This document shows, in pieces, positions 34,763 to 46,830 of a DNA stretch of 64,000 bases. The notes under the pieces were generated by a model. The model had not been told where the DNA came from. It did not search any database and saw only the letters and a program-made list of their open reading frames with translations. The first letter of the stretch is position 1. Each line of letters begins with the position of its first letter. The stretch is from Anaeramoeba flamelloides (Eukaryota; Metamonada; Anaeramoebidae). A program made the translations under genes and the position numbers. The stretch lies in assembly GCA_027625915.1 (NCBI GenBank), contig JANTQA010000032.1, forward strand, positions 62,001 through 126,000. The letters run 5' to 3'.

Positions 34763-37700
34763 TTAATTAAAAAGATTTTCAATTGAGAAATTTTCATTCA
34801 ATACATCTTCTAAAAAGGCTATTTCTTCCCCCCCTTCAATATCTTCAAATCTAATTGAATTTTTAATGTTTTCATAATTTCTGTTTCTATTCCTATTCCT
34901 ATTTCGATCTTCGTTGTGATTTCTTTTTCTATGATTTTCCTTATTATTAATTTGAATATTAGTTATTCGATCTTGATTTGTTTGATCTTGGTTTTCATTG
35001 TAGTTATTTTTGTTTTGTTGATGTTTATTATTGTTTTCCTTTTTCCTTTCTATTTTAATTTCCTTTTCTCCTCTTGTTTTTCTTTCCAACAGATTCTGCT
35101 TTATTTCTTCGCCCACTTTATCCATTTTTTGATCACGGTATCTTCTCTTTTCTTTATCATTGCCCTTTTCCTTTTTCTTTTCCCTTTTCTTTTCATTTTC
35201 AAATTCCTTTTCAATATCAATTTCCTTTTTCTTTTCCATTTTTTCTTGTTCCTTTAGTTTTTTCTCTCGTTTAGTTTTCATTTTTTCTCTCTTTTTTTCT
35301 CTGTCTAATTTTTCCATCTCTTCTTTTTTTTTAATCCTTATATCAAAATCCTTATCAACTGAACGTAATCTTGTTCTACATATTGGACAAGTTGAATGCT
35401 ATTAACCAATAAACATGTTTGAATAAATATAGTTTATTAAGTAATAAGAATTTCCCACACATACATGACACACACATATATATATATACATAACGAGATT
35501 TTACTAAAATTATAATTTTTCTGATAGTAATTTTTTTCTTTGAGGATCTGATGATAAAATATATTATCACTATATTAGAGTAAAATTAACATCAATATTA
35601 AAAAATCGAGATTAGTTCTACTTTATCAAGACAAAATACATAAAATCGCTATAAATTTATATTATCCAAATAAATAAAAATCCTAAAAATAATTATTTTT
35701 TTGAAAATCGCCTTACACAATCTTTTTACTTTTAGAACACTTTTTCCATTTCAAAAAGTTAGAAAAGGTTTGAAATTGTTGTAAAGTGTCTCCAAGTGTT
35801 TAAAAGTTTTGGAAGACATAAAGCTTTATAGCCCTGATATTTTGTGTAGAGGTGAAAAAATTTTTTATTTCTTTGAATTTTCATTTTTTTAAAAGAAATC
35901 ATAAAATCTCAAATGAATTTTATGATCAAACAAATAATCATTCATTTCAACAATTTTCTCGAGTATAAAATAGTTGTTTTTTTTTAAAAATGAGTGTAAT
36001 TTCATTCATAAGTTAAATAACAAAAAAGAAGCAAACGGAAATTTTACTTCTTATTGGTGATCAATTGAAACAAAAACAACCTTTAGAAGTCTAGTTGTGT
36101 TTTCTGCCCAATATAAAGATATGATATAAAAAAGAAGAATAACACAAGAATTGTATAAAAAATCTTAATAATTGGTTATAATATGGCTAGGTTTTTGTGA
36201 AAAAAAATTGAAAAGTTATCCAACTCCTTTCAGCTTTCAAAGAATAAAGAAAAGATTTTAACCCAAAAACACATTTTTTAAAGAAAGACTGAAATGTTGG
36301 TTGTTTTTTAAACTTTTTTATTCAACACAATTTAAAACACCAGAAATTGACTGAGAAACTATTTATTTGTCCTTTGAGTTATTACATTTGTTGAACCAAA
36401 AATGGATCGATAGATCTACTAACCAAATGAAAATAAAATACAATGAAAAATCTTGATATAATAATTGATTTAATTATGTTGAAATTTTTGTTGATTTTTC
36501 AAAGAATAACTTTTATTTCACCTGATCTTGTGTTTTCGAACAAAAAAAATCTTGCTTTTGAAAAATATTGTTGAATTAACCAAAACTATCAGCTATTATA
36601 TCGTGATTGATTTTGATAACGATATTTTGACATTTATCAGGATTTTATCACAATTTTATTGAATATCCGCGATTTGTTATATTATCGCGATAATATTGAA
36701 TATCGCGTTTTTTCAGTAAAATATAGCGATTTGATAAGAATATTCGCAATTTATATAACTTTATTGTCACTCAAAAAAGATATCGTCAAATCCTTTCTTT
36801 TAAAAATTAGTTCCTGAACTCTCCTTTTTATAAAATCATTTGTTTAGATAACCTTTCAGAATATTTGATATTTAGAGTTGTCTTTAATCCATTATAATTG
36901 ATAAAAACATTCTGTAGAATACAAAATATTATATAAAAAAAAAATTCAAATAGTTCATAAAACTTTTAGTTGTAAAGTTATTTTTCTCGATTTTTTTTGA
37001 AAATCTAAATGAGATATTTCTCATTTCTTATTTTGAAATTAGTAATGAGTCCATTAAATATTTTTCCATAAAAGAAAGGAAAATCAACTTTTTTAGTAGT
37101 TTCATTGTGCAAAATTATAAAAAAAAATCTACTCAAAATCTAACTAAACAAAAACTTCAAAAAAAAAAAAACAAATGTACTTTTTTCTTTCTTTTTAATG
37201 GAATCAATTTAATTATTGAACAAAAGAGCAAAGTAAGTTCAATTGAAATTTATTTTTGAATTTTTTTTATTATAATTTGAGTTAATATACTAGTATTTGA
37301 TAAGTAATTATTTGAATCAAAAAATTAATTTTACTATTTTCAATTTTTAAAAGTAGCAATTTATTATATTTTTCCTTTATTGAAATTATTTTTAATTTTT
37401 TATCTTCATTTTTTATCTTCTTGAAAAAAATAAATGGGGATAAACGAGTCCATAACTATTCATCATAAACAAGATAAACCAGTTTTATAAAAAATGAACC
37501 GATACTATCCATATTGATTTTTCTCTATACAAATTAATTTAAATTTTTTTTTTTAAATAGAATTTCGCTCTCAAATTATGGCAAAAAAATCTTTAACTTC
37601 ATCGATTATTTTTACGTCAATTGGAAATTCAACTTTAATTAGATAAAATTGTAAATTTTTAAAGGATTTTTTGGAATAGTAATTGAAGTGTAAAAAAAAA

Positions 37701-40604
37701 ATCAAAAGATCAAAAAATATTATTATTATTATTATTATTATTTTTTTATTGAAGAAGTGTAAATTACACTCTAGTTGTCCTTATACTTAAATTTTCTTTC
37801 AGAAATTTAAGCTAAAATCATAGATTTCACGATTATTAACCAATGAAAATAAAAAAAAACTATTATAGTTTAAAATTAATACATAGACGTTTTTTTCAAA
37901 AATATTATTTTTTAATTATCTGTCAAAAAAAAAAAATCTGTCTGTAAAAAAAATTATGTTTCAAAGGTGGATAAATGAAAAAAAAATAACTTTCTTAAAT
38001 CAGAATAGTTTGAGTTATGAATTGATATAATTTCTTTTTAAAAATAAAATTTTCTTTTTGATAATTATTTAATTATTTTTTACTCTCGGCAGGAAATCTC
38101 ATAATATATATATATTTATAAAGTTTAAATGAATGATTTTTACTAAACAATTATTTTGATATTAATTGTAAAAAAGTGAAAACAAAAAGATTTAGGTCGT
38201 CCTCAATGTTTTGTTGTATTTGTTTTGAAATTATTATTATTTTTTTTTTTGGGTTAATTCTTTTTGAGCTTTTTCCCTTCACCTTTTAATAAGTACTTTT
38301 AATTTTATAAAAATGAACATAAATCTGGAAATTTATTAGCTTGTGAATTATCTTTTTTTAAAAAAAAATTTACATAAATATCTTGTACAACATTAATAAT
38401 CAAAATTTGAATAATTTTTTTTTTATGTCTTGATGTGCTTTAGGATTTACACAGATGGCATTCTAATTCAAAAAATGAATTAATACAAACTTTATTTGGT
38501 CTATCTCATTTTTTAAAATTCAGTTTGAGTGGTTAAACAATTTGATTAATAAGGTAAAAAAATTACTGATAGATTCAAAAAGATAATTTTTAAATTATTA
38601 TTTCATTTTCCATTTTTGAAATTTTTTTACTCAGTTTTGAATAAAGTATTTTTATTGGTTTAGATTTTAAGTGAATTTGTCTAAATAAGTGAATCTTCAA
38701 AACCATTCTTCACAAGGACTATTTTGGAATTACAGGTTATCCGATTTGATACAAAAAAAATGGAATTAAAAAGTATTTTAAATTTATTTTAAATTTATAA
38801 GGAAAATAAAATAAAGATCCTCTAAATATAATAAAATACTTATTTTAATATATTAAAAAATAATGTAATAATCACAATGGATGTCTTTTCATTCATTCAT
38901 AAATTTGTTTAAGGTTAATCACTATAAAGTAGATTTTCATTTTTAGTCATTTTGCCAATTACTGTCATTTTCCAATTAAGATTACAATATTTTTATTTTA
39001 GATTCAAATATTTATCCACTGCTTGGATTAATCTTCGAATAAAACTAAGATCTTCACAAGATCATTGTTTATGAAAATCTTGTTTTTTTAAGATGCATCT
39101 CTTTATTTTTAAAACTTTGAGAGACAATTTATTTTTTTATAATTTGTAAATAACACAAAAGAAAAACCGTATTAGTTGTGATGGTTAGCTCGAATTCATT
39201 TTTTTACAAGATCTTGGGTTTTTTCAACAAATAATTTACTGTAATAATTTTGGGGAACTTGATTGAAAAAATTTCATTTATTCAATTGGAAAATACAGTA
39301 CTTTTAAATTCATACTGAGAATTAAAATTTTATTTCAATTATTCCGAAAGGAGAGATAAAATAAATTAAAAATTTTCATTTTAGCAATTCAAAGAGGTTA
39401 CACTATTTAAAATTTTATTTCAAACCCCAATAAGGAAGTTGAATTAAATCTCTTAAAAAAATCATTTCTTATTGGTTTTGGAAAGATCTTTGGACTGAAC
39501 AAAAAATTATAAAAATATTTGAGAATTTGAAATAAAAATTTTTAATTTAATAATTGGAAAATAATAGTAGTTTTCAAGATTTGGGATTTTGTAGAGATAA
39601 TTATTAACCAAAGGGTTAAAAATGAAAGAATAAGAATATTTAAATAATAACCCATTTAGAATGGTGAATGGCTACTTAACAGTTAAAATATTTACCACAA
39701 AAATAGTAATGTATTTTTGAATTTTTAACTAATATTTTCAATTGATCAAAAAGAATAAACTCCAGTTTTTTTTCAGCCATGTGGATTCTGACTGTGTCAG
39801 CCTACAGAGTTTTTTAAAAAGTGAAAAACAAAAAGTTTTAAAATTTGTAATTCAAATTGCTGATCGAGTAAACCAAATACCGTTTGACAAACACTTGTAA
39901 AAATTTTTGTTACAGACTTTATAAAAACTTCTGCAAAAAAGAAATTAGGTATTGGAAGGGATTGTTAATTAAAAACTATTTACCTCTTTTAGCCAAGTTG
40001 TACAACAAGCTTCATGGAATTTATGGTTACAAAGAAGTTTAATGATCTTGTCTTCAAGTCGGTATTCATCAAAACAGATTGGGCAGGTTTCTTTTTTATC
40101 AACAAATTCCTGATCTGCCTTTATACGTTCAAGATTTGAAAGCACATCACCATCAGTAGGTGGTGATCCGTATTTGTTGTTATCAATTAATTGGGAAATT
40201 ATATCATCAATGTTATTGGATCCAAAATTTCCACGATTAAAAAGGTTCTGAAATTGATCTGGGAGATTTGAATTAACAAAACCATTACCAAAAAATGATC
40301 CTTGTTGATTATTTGTTCTAGCCCCATTAATCATTGAGATCATATCAGGAAAAAGAGTGTGTGGATGAAATAAACTATGTATTGGAATCGAACTTGATTG
40401 TGTAATTCTTATAATACCAATACCTCTCGAGAAACGATTCTGGCTATTATTCTGATTATAGTTATTGTTGTTCAGGTTGTTTTCTTGTTCTTCTTCTTCA
40501 TGTAATTCTTCAATAAACTCAGAATTACATAAAGAACAGTTCAAATTATTTGTGGGTGTCATTAGTTGTTGACATTTGTAGCAATAAAAAAGTCTTTCTG
40601 TCAT
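34763..40604 (-). CDS. RING-H2 E3 ubiquitin ligase (RNF115/126-like)
   Basis: Two exons, 40604-39984 and 35398-34763, are joined in phase 0 across a 4585-nt intron (donor GTAAAT, acceptor GGTTAATAG), giving 418 residues. Residues 7-26 form a zinc ribbon (CYKCQQLM...CSLC) of the kind at the N-terminus of RNF115/RNF126-type ligases. An N-rich low-complexity segment follows. The RING-H2 finger at 174-216 has all eight ligands: CPIC, then LCNHKFHEAC, then across the splice WLKEHSTCPICR. The intron lies between ligands six and seven, so only correct splicing makes a functional RING. The C-terminal exon adds a highly charged K/E coiled-coil region, an RN repeat and an acidic end (EDIEGGEEIAFLEDVL). 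The role is E2-dependent ubiquitin transfer; substrates are unknown. Confidence 0.9.
36595..36770. repeat. ATATCGCGAT-like palindromic cluster
   Basis: Several variants of ATATCGCGATAT lie within 180 bp (TATATCGTGAT, AATATCCGCGATT, TTATCGCGATAATA, AATATCGCG, ATATAGCGATT, ATATTCGCAATT). CpG-bearing words are very rare elsewhere in this AT-rich sequence. Confidence 0.5.
37746..37870. repeat. dispersed repeat, pair with 44960-45075
   Basis: The shared core AAGTGTAAATTACACT contains the 13-bp palindrome GTGTAAATTACAC. A second block follows (AAAATCATA, then GTT/ATTATTCAAC or ATTAACCAA) at similar spacing. Confidence 0.45.
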
Positions 40605-40964
40605 CCAAGAAATAAAATGAAATAAAATATAAATTTAATTGTTAATAAATGAAATTAATTTGTTTGTTTACAACAAGGAGATATAAAAGTGAGTTAAAAG
40701 TTTCCGAATTTTTTTCAATTTAAGATTAACACACATTTATTACCTTTTAGAAATAATTTTCCTTACATTTCTTATTATTTTTGCGATAGCGATCAATGAA
40801 TGATTGGTCGAATTTTTTTTTCAATAAAAATATACTTTTTCAAACTTGGATATTTAAGGTATAAATACCCCACTAAAATTTTAAGTTTGTAAAAACACTA
40901 GAATCAAAATCATTTTGGGAAAATACAATTTGGTCATTTGAAAAGGTTTTTTCTTGTTTTGAAT

Positions 40965-41165
40965 ATATATCCCTTAAAACCTCGGATTTGCCTAAATTTC
41001 ATCAAGTTTTTTAAATTAGATTTAAAATGATATTGATCAACTAATATATTAATTTACTTATTTGTCTTTAATCCAGATTTTAATTATAATAAAAAGTCAA
41101 AATAGTTCAAAGATAAAGTAGTTAAGCTATTGATTTTTTTTTTGAAATTGAAAAAAAAAATAATT
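40965..41165. repeat. dispersed repeat, pair with 13670-13860
   Basis: Contains GGATTTGCCTAAATTTCATC, TTTAATCCAGATTTTAAT and AAAGATAAA in the same order and spacing as the earlier copy. Confidence 0.5.
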
Positions 41166-43069
41166 ATTATTCATTTCTACCTTTTTTTTAAAGATTTTTA
41201 TTTTTATTTTAATTTTTTAAATCAGTAATTTTATAAAATTAATAGTAATTCAAATCTCAATACATTAATTTATTAATAATAGCCATCAAACAATTTTGCT
41301 AATTTTATGATAAAAAAATAAATAAAAAAATAAATTACTTTAAAATTTAATTTGTTTTTTAGAAAAAATTTCAATAAATATCCAATTAAGAGAAAAATGA
41401 AATTTATTTCTTTAGGCCAAAATTAAATTTTTAATATGATTAATTTTCTAAAACTTTTATTTAAGCAATAGATAATAATTGAAAATCAAAAAAAAAAAAA
41501 AAATTGTAAAATAATTTCAATTTATTAAATTGGAATAAAACAAATATAAATTACTTTTTAATCGATAAAATATTTATACCTAAATTTAAAAAAAAATAAA
41601 AAATAACTCTTAAATATTATTCCAATATAATAAAATAATCTTCGAAACCAAATTTTTTTATTGCATTTTGTTATTGGTAAAAATTTGAATAATATATTTG
41701 CGATATTTGGATTTTTCCTTAATAAATTAATCCAGATCTTGTTAAATAAGTTCTGATATATGATCTCTAATTCAACAATATTGTTTGTTTTATGTCTAGA
41801 TTTTAAAAAGTCAAAAATTAAAAAATTGTAAAAAATAAAAAAAAAAAATCAATTATTAATCTGACTCGAACTATTGGCCAAATCATTTAAAATTGAAAAA
41901 AAATCTTGTTGAAAAAATTGTAAAATTTTGCAATGAAAAAAAATTTGATTATTTTTTCAAATTTAATTTATATTTTTTTTTATTTTTAAATTATTTAGAA
42001 TCTAATATAGATATTGATATTGAATAGTAATCTGAAGATAAAACAAATTTTCTATGTGATGTTATAATAACTTTTATAATGAATAAATTATTTAATCAAG
42101 TATTTTAGGAAATTTTGGGGTGTAAAGGGCCCCAGAAAAATTTCCAGTAAAGTATGATGTGTTTTGAATGTTAAAAAATAAGAGGTTTTTGATGTCTAGA
42201 CAAACTTTTCAAAAAAAAAAAAAAAAATTTATTTTGACAAAATTTGGAAAAATAATAAAATCACAATAACCAAAAAAAAAATTCCTAATGTTGAAAATTT
42301 TTTTTCAATATATTTTTTTATTTTAAGTACCTATACTATTTTTAATTATAAAATTATCTTTCTAAGATAATTGTTTATTAATTTATACATTATTATCCTT
42401 TAATAACATTTCAAATTAAAATTTTTGTTTGAAATGTTTTTAGGTTGTTTGGGGTGATAAGGGATATTAAGAGAAATTGAAAATCGTTGGATTTTTTAAA
42501 TTGTTCTCAATTATTTCTTAAGCTGTTTTTTTGTAGATTGGGAAAAATTGTTATAAAGAAAAAAGAATCAAGTGTGTACTTGTTAGTGTTGATATACTTT
42601 AAAACCACAATATGAGTAACTTGAAAATAAAATTGAAAAAGCAAAGACAAAAAATATCCAGGGTTAAGGCAAAAGAGATCAAAAAGAAAAAAAAAAAGAA
42701 AATTATTAAACAAATAACTCACAAATGAAAATCTGTGATCAAAGATGTAAGATAAAAAAAATTATCAATAGAATTATCGATGTGATTTTTTGAGCTCTCG
42801 TTTTAATAATAGAATTAATTTTTTTTTATTTTTTACAAATTTCTTTTTATTTTTCTTATTTCCCAATTTTTTTCTTGATCAATTTTAATTTTTTATTTTT
42901 ACCTTTTCAACTCTAAAATTTTTCGGATTGTTTCTTTCAGATGGGTAATCATTAAAATATAAAAAGTACGCTTCAAGCACTAATGCCAATATTAAAACAT
43001 TATCGGGCTTTTTTTTTGATTTTTTTTCATTTTTTTAAATGAACTTTTTTGGAATATCTTTAATTCATA

Positions 43070-43655
43070 AGCTATTTCCAAAAAAAGTGGGACAAATTTA
43101 TTTTAAAATATCTTTATTAAACTCAATCTTTAACAAAGATTTTAAATATAAAAAATCATAAAAACTACCATTTATTGATTCTTGATAATAATTCAATTTG
43201 TTTCTTTATATTGTATTACGGAAATAAAAGATATTAAATATTCATATCTTGATTTTATCTGATATTTTTTAAAGGTGAAAATTGATGTATCATTATTTTC
43301 TTTTTTGATTGAAAAATCTTTTTCATAATATTTCGAATCTCGAGCAATTTTCAAATAGAATTGAATCTATATAAATACTTTTGTTTGTTTAAAAAAACAT
43401 TTTCACCCTTTCCTTATTAACAGTTTTTTATTTAAATTTATTGAACAATGTTTTTTAGAAATTAAGTTAACTTTTTTTCATATTTTTTGGAAATATTTTA
43501 TTGAAAATATTTTAAAAAAAAATAATTTAGTTATTGATTCAATCCGTATTATTATTAAACTTTATTCACTATTGTAAATTAGCAAATAAATTCACCAACA
43601 GAGATGATTTTTTATAAAAGGTCTAATAATGCCGCGTTTTTTTTTGGTAATACCT
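43070..43655. mobile_element. MITE family B, copy 2
   Basis: Left end AGCTATTTCCAAAAAAAGTG, right end the complement of AGGTATTACCAAAAAAAAAC, with flanking TA at 43068-43069 and 43656-43657. The first 210 bp are clearly homologous to the inverted right half of copy 1. No ORF. Confidence 0.65.
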
Positions 43656-44014
43656 TAGTTTTGAACAAAGTATTTAGCTATGTTTGAATATTAATCATTT
43701 TTGCATTTCAGGAAACCTTCTTTTCAAGATTTTTTTTGAAAAAGGATATTGAAAAAAAATGGTAAAAAAAAAAAAATCGAAATTTTTTGCTTTTATACCG
43801 TGAATAGGGCTTTAAACTTCTGAAAGGAAATTTTAGTAAAAATATTCACTTCGAGTAGAATTTTTAGATTTTAAATAATGACTTAGTTTTTTTTTTTGCA
43901 AAAAATTTATGTTAATTATGTATATATTGTATTTTTGTGAATTAAATTTAGAAAAAATGTCAAAATAATCAATTTTTCATACAAAATTATATTATTTATT
44001 TCTGGATCAAAGAT

Positions 44015-44017
<3 letters not shown>

Positions 44018-44048
<31 letters not shown>
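44018..44048. repeat. (TA)n microsatellite
   Basis: About 15 uninterrupted TA units. Confidence 0.9.
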
Positions 44049-44051
<3 letters not shown>

Positions 44052-46145
44052 AGACTAATAGTGTAATTTTAATTCTTTATTTTTTATTTTTAATAACCAA
44101 TTTAGTTACTTGAAAAAGTCTCTAATTTTCAAAAATGGATTTTAAAGAGGAATTTTTTAAAATGGAGTTTCCTTCTGGGTTTTTAATAACAGGTTATCAC
44201 TTTTTTTTTGTTTCAAAATTGGAATTCTAAAGATGTTTTTATTAATGTAAATCAACTTTTTTTGAGGACGAGAGAGAAGTTAAAAAAAAACTTTGAAAAT
44301 GTATTTTAATCTTGAAAGTTTCAATTTTTTTACTTGAGTTAGTGAATTTCAAAACTAATCTTTCAAAATTTGAAACTCTATTTGCTCATCAAGATTACAA
44401 CTAAAAAGAATTTTTTTTTTTAATATTTCAAAAAATTATTTTTTTTGTTAACTGTAGTAACTTAATTACAAGTAAATAACAACTTGTGCTATGTGATTCG
44501 AAATTCAAAATTATCCATATTATTTTTCTTTCGATTTAATATTAAAAGATAACCCATTAGGAAAAAGCGATTGAATAATTTTATCGAAATCCCTTCAAAT
44601 AACAAGAGATATTATATTTCACCAAGTGAAAAGAACAAAATATAAATACAATATAATAATTATTGAAAAAATATCAAATAGCCACAATTTAATATTATCT
44701 AGAGGTTATTTCGTAAGATTATTCAAAAAATATTATTTAAATTTGATTTTGATATTAATCATCTAATTAAAGATAGTCAAATAATACCTAAAATTTAATC
44801 TAACAATTTCAAAAATCAATCTATTTTCGGAATAAAAACTGAAAAATTCAAGAAAAGAACTATTTTTTTAATTAGAGATAAAAAAATAAAATTTATTTAC
44901 TTTGCTTTCAATTACTCGAATAATAATAATGAAAATAAAACATCATACCATTATTTTCAATGATTAATTAAGTGTAAATTACACTTTAAATGTATTTTCA
45001 CAAAATTTTCACAAATATAATTGAACCTAAAATCATATAGTTCGCGGTTATTCAACAGAAAGAAACACCTAATTTTTTTGTGTGTTTTAAAAGCAAAAGT
45101 AAAAAATTGAAAAGAAAAAAGGAAAAAAGAAAAGGAGAAAAAAACGAAATTTAAAAAAGGGATTATAAGAAGAAATTGGTAAAAAATCTATAAAAAAACC
45201 AATTCTATATTAAATTAAGAATTATAAAAATCACAGCCATGATACTTTTGGTTAATTTAATATAATCTGATAATTGATCATGTATGTTCACTAGGGGATC
45301 TTTATTTAATTGTTGTAATTTCTTTCCTTTTTTTTTTTTTTTTATGATCATATTGGCTTTTTACATTTAGAAATTATAATATTTACTTTTTGTTTTTATT
45401 TTAAAGTTACTTATCTTTTTGTGTTTTGGGGTAACTGATTAGTATGTAACCACTTTATCTTTTTCCTCTGTAATTCTTTCTTCTATTATAATGAAGATTC
45501 GGCCACAGAAAAAATGGAAAAAAATAAAATAAAAAAAAAAACATCATTACTCTATTATACACCTATAAGAATAGTATTCAATTTTTAAAAATGAAAAATT
45601 TTATTTTTTTTCTATTTTTTTCCTTGTTGAATTTCCTTTTTATTGGGAAGAAGAGTTACTAAGGAGAAAAATCAATACTTAGCTACTAACACTAGAAGAA
45701 TAGAACCTAGCCAGTAGGGGTAACTTGAAAATAAAAAGAAAAGACAACAACAAAAACTGGAACGATCAAAAAAATTCAATCAAAAAGAAAAAAAATGGCA
45801 GCTACTAAAGAAATACCTTTCAACTAAGCTTTCACAAATTCTTAGAAATAATGAAACGAAAAAAATTTAAATAAAAGGATAATGTCTGTTTTTTGAGTGT
45901 TATTGATAAAAATGGACTGTTTTTTTTTTTTTTTTTTTTTTTTTGATTTTTTACTAATTGCCTTTGAAAAACTCTTTTTTTGAAATATTTTGTTTTAATT
46001 TTTCTTAACTTAAGTTTTTAATTTCTTTTATTTTCTTTTTAATTTTTCTTTTTGGTTTTTCAATCAATAAAAATTTGGAACTTACTCGATTCCACAATTT
46101 TTTTTTTCTTTATCATCTAAATTATTAATTTACCTTTAGTAATCA

Positions 46146-46434
46146 GAGTGAGTGTTGTAGAGTGCCGTAGAGTGCCAGGTTTTCTTGAGGTCTTTTGTTT
46201 TATCTGTTAAATCTATCCATTTTCCAAATAAACAAAAAAATCAAGAAAATCTAAAGAAAAACACTAGATTTTTCAAAATAAATAGAAAACTCAAAATAAC
46301 CTAATGAAAATCCAAAGATTTTCGAAATAAAATATAAAACATCAAAAAAACCGAGAACACTTAACAAATAAAACAGAAAACCTCAAGAAAATCTAGGCAC
46401 TGTACGGCACTCTACAGCACTCTACGACACTCAC
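46146..46434. mobile_element. complete TIR element carrying GAGTGCCGTA ends
   Basis: The left end is GTGAGTGTTGTA, GAGTGCCGTA, GAGTGCC, then AGGTTTTCTTGAGG. The right end is the exact mirror: CCTCAAGAAAATCTAGGCAC followed by complements of the 10-bp units, ending ACACTCACC. Inside are repeated, slightly different AAATAAA-AGAAAAC-TCAAGAAAA words. This is the cleanest example in the window of the hairpin repeats found in and after the LINE copies. No coding capacity. Confidence 0.75.
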
Positions 46435-46830
46435 CTAATTTCTAAATTGTTTTTTAGAAATTTTTTTAAAGAATCACAAATTTTATTATCACTTACTCAT
46501 GATAATATAAATGATGGATTTTTTTATTAATAATATCAGAGATATTATTAATTTTTTTATTATTTTTATAAAATTCGATATCCAGATTTTTCGTTTTTTT
46601 TTCATAAGTGGGATATTCCTTAGGTTTTCCAGGATTCAAAATAATTGTGTAAAATCTTTAATTTTACTCTATTCTTTCAAATTTTAGAAAATCTAGACAT
46701 GATGCCATAAAAAATGATAGTATTATTCAATAATATCAAGATTGAACTTTTCTTTAGATAAATTACAATTTTTATTTTTATTTTTGCTTGTCAATAAGAA
46801 TATTTTTGTTGTTGCATAAGATTAGAAATT
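46435..46830 (-). mobile_element. LINE 3' fragment, copy D
   Basis: On the minus strand the sequence matches the tail of copy A: a CATTTTTTATGG block (equivalent of DHFLW), CGAAAAATCTGGATATC, and AATAATATCTCTGATATTATT, ending TTTAGAAATTAGGTGAGTG. Only the terminal few hundred bases are present. An M2-type hairpin (46612-46702) interrupts it at a site different from that in copy A. Confidence 0.7.

Larger units (their letters stand above)
35399..39983 (-). other. 4585-nt intron of the RING-H2 gene
   Basis: No ORF or clear transposon. It includes a cluster of CGCGA/TCGCG-containing words (36595-36770) and one copy of a GTGTAAATTACAC-bearing repeat (37746-37870). Confidence 0.75.

Noticed and set aside
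34916-35405. Plus-strand open frames rich in F, L and S opposite the RING C-terminal exon
   Set aside because: They are antisense shadows of the K/E-rich coding exon; composition is only the complement of lysine and glutamate codons.
42430-45830. Apparent similarity of 42430-42740 to 45405-45830 around TAACTTGAAAATAAAA
   Set aside because: Only one short block is convincing; the rest is low-complexity AT sequence, so I do not call a repeat pair.
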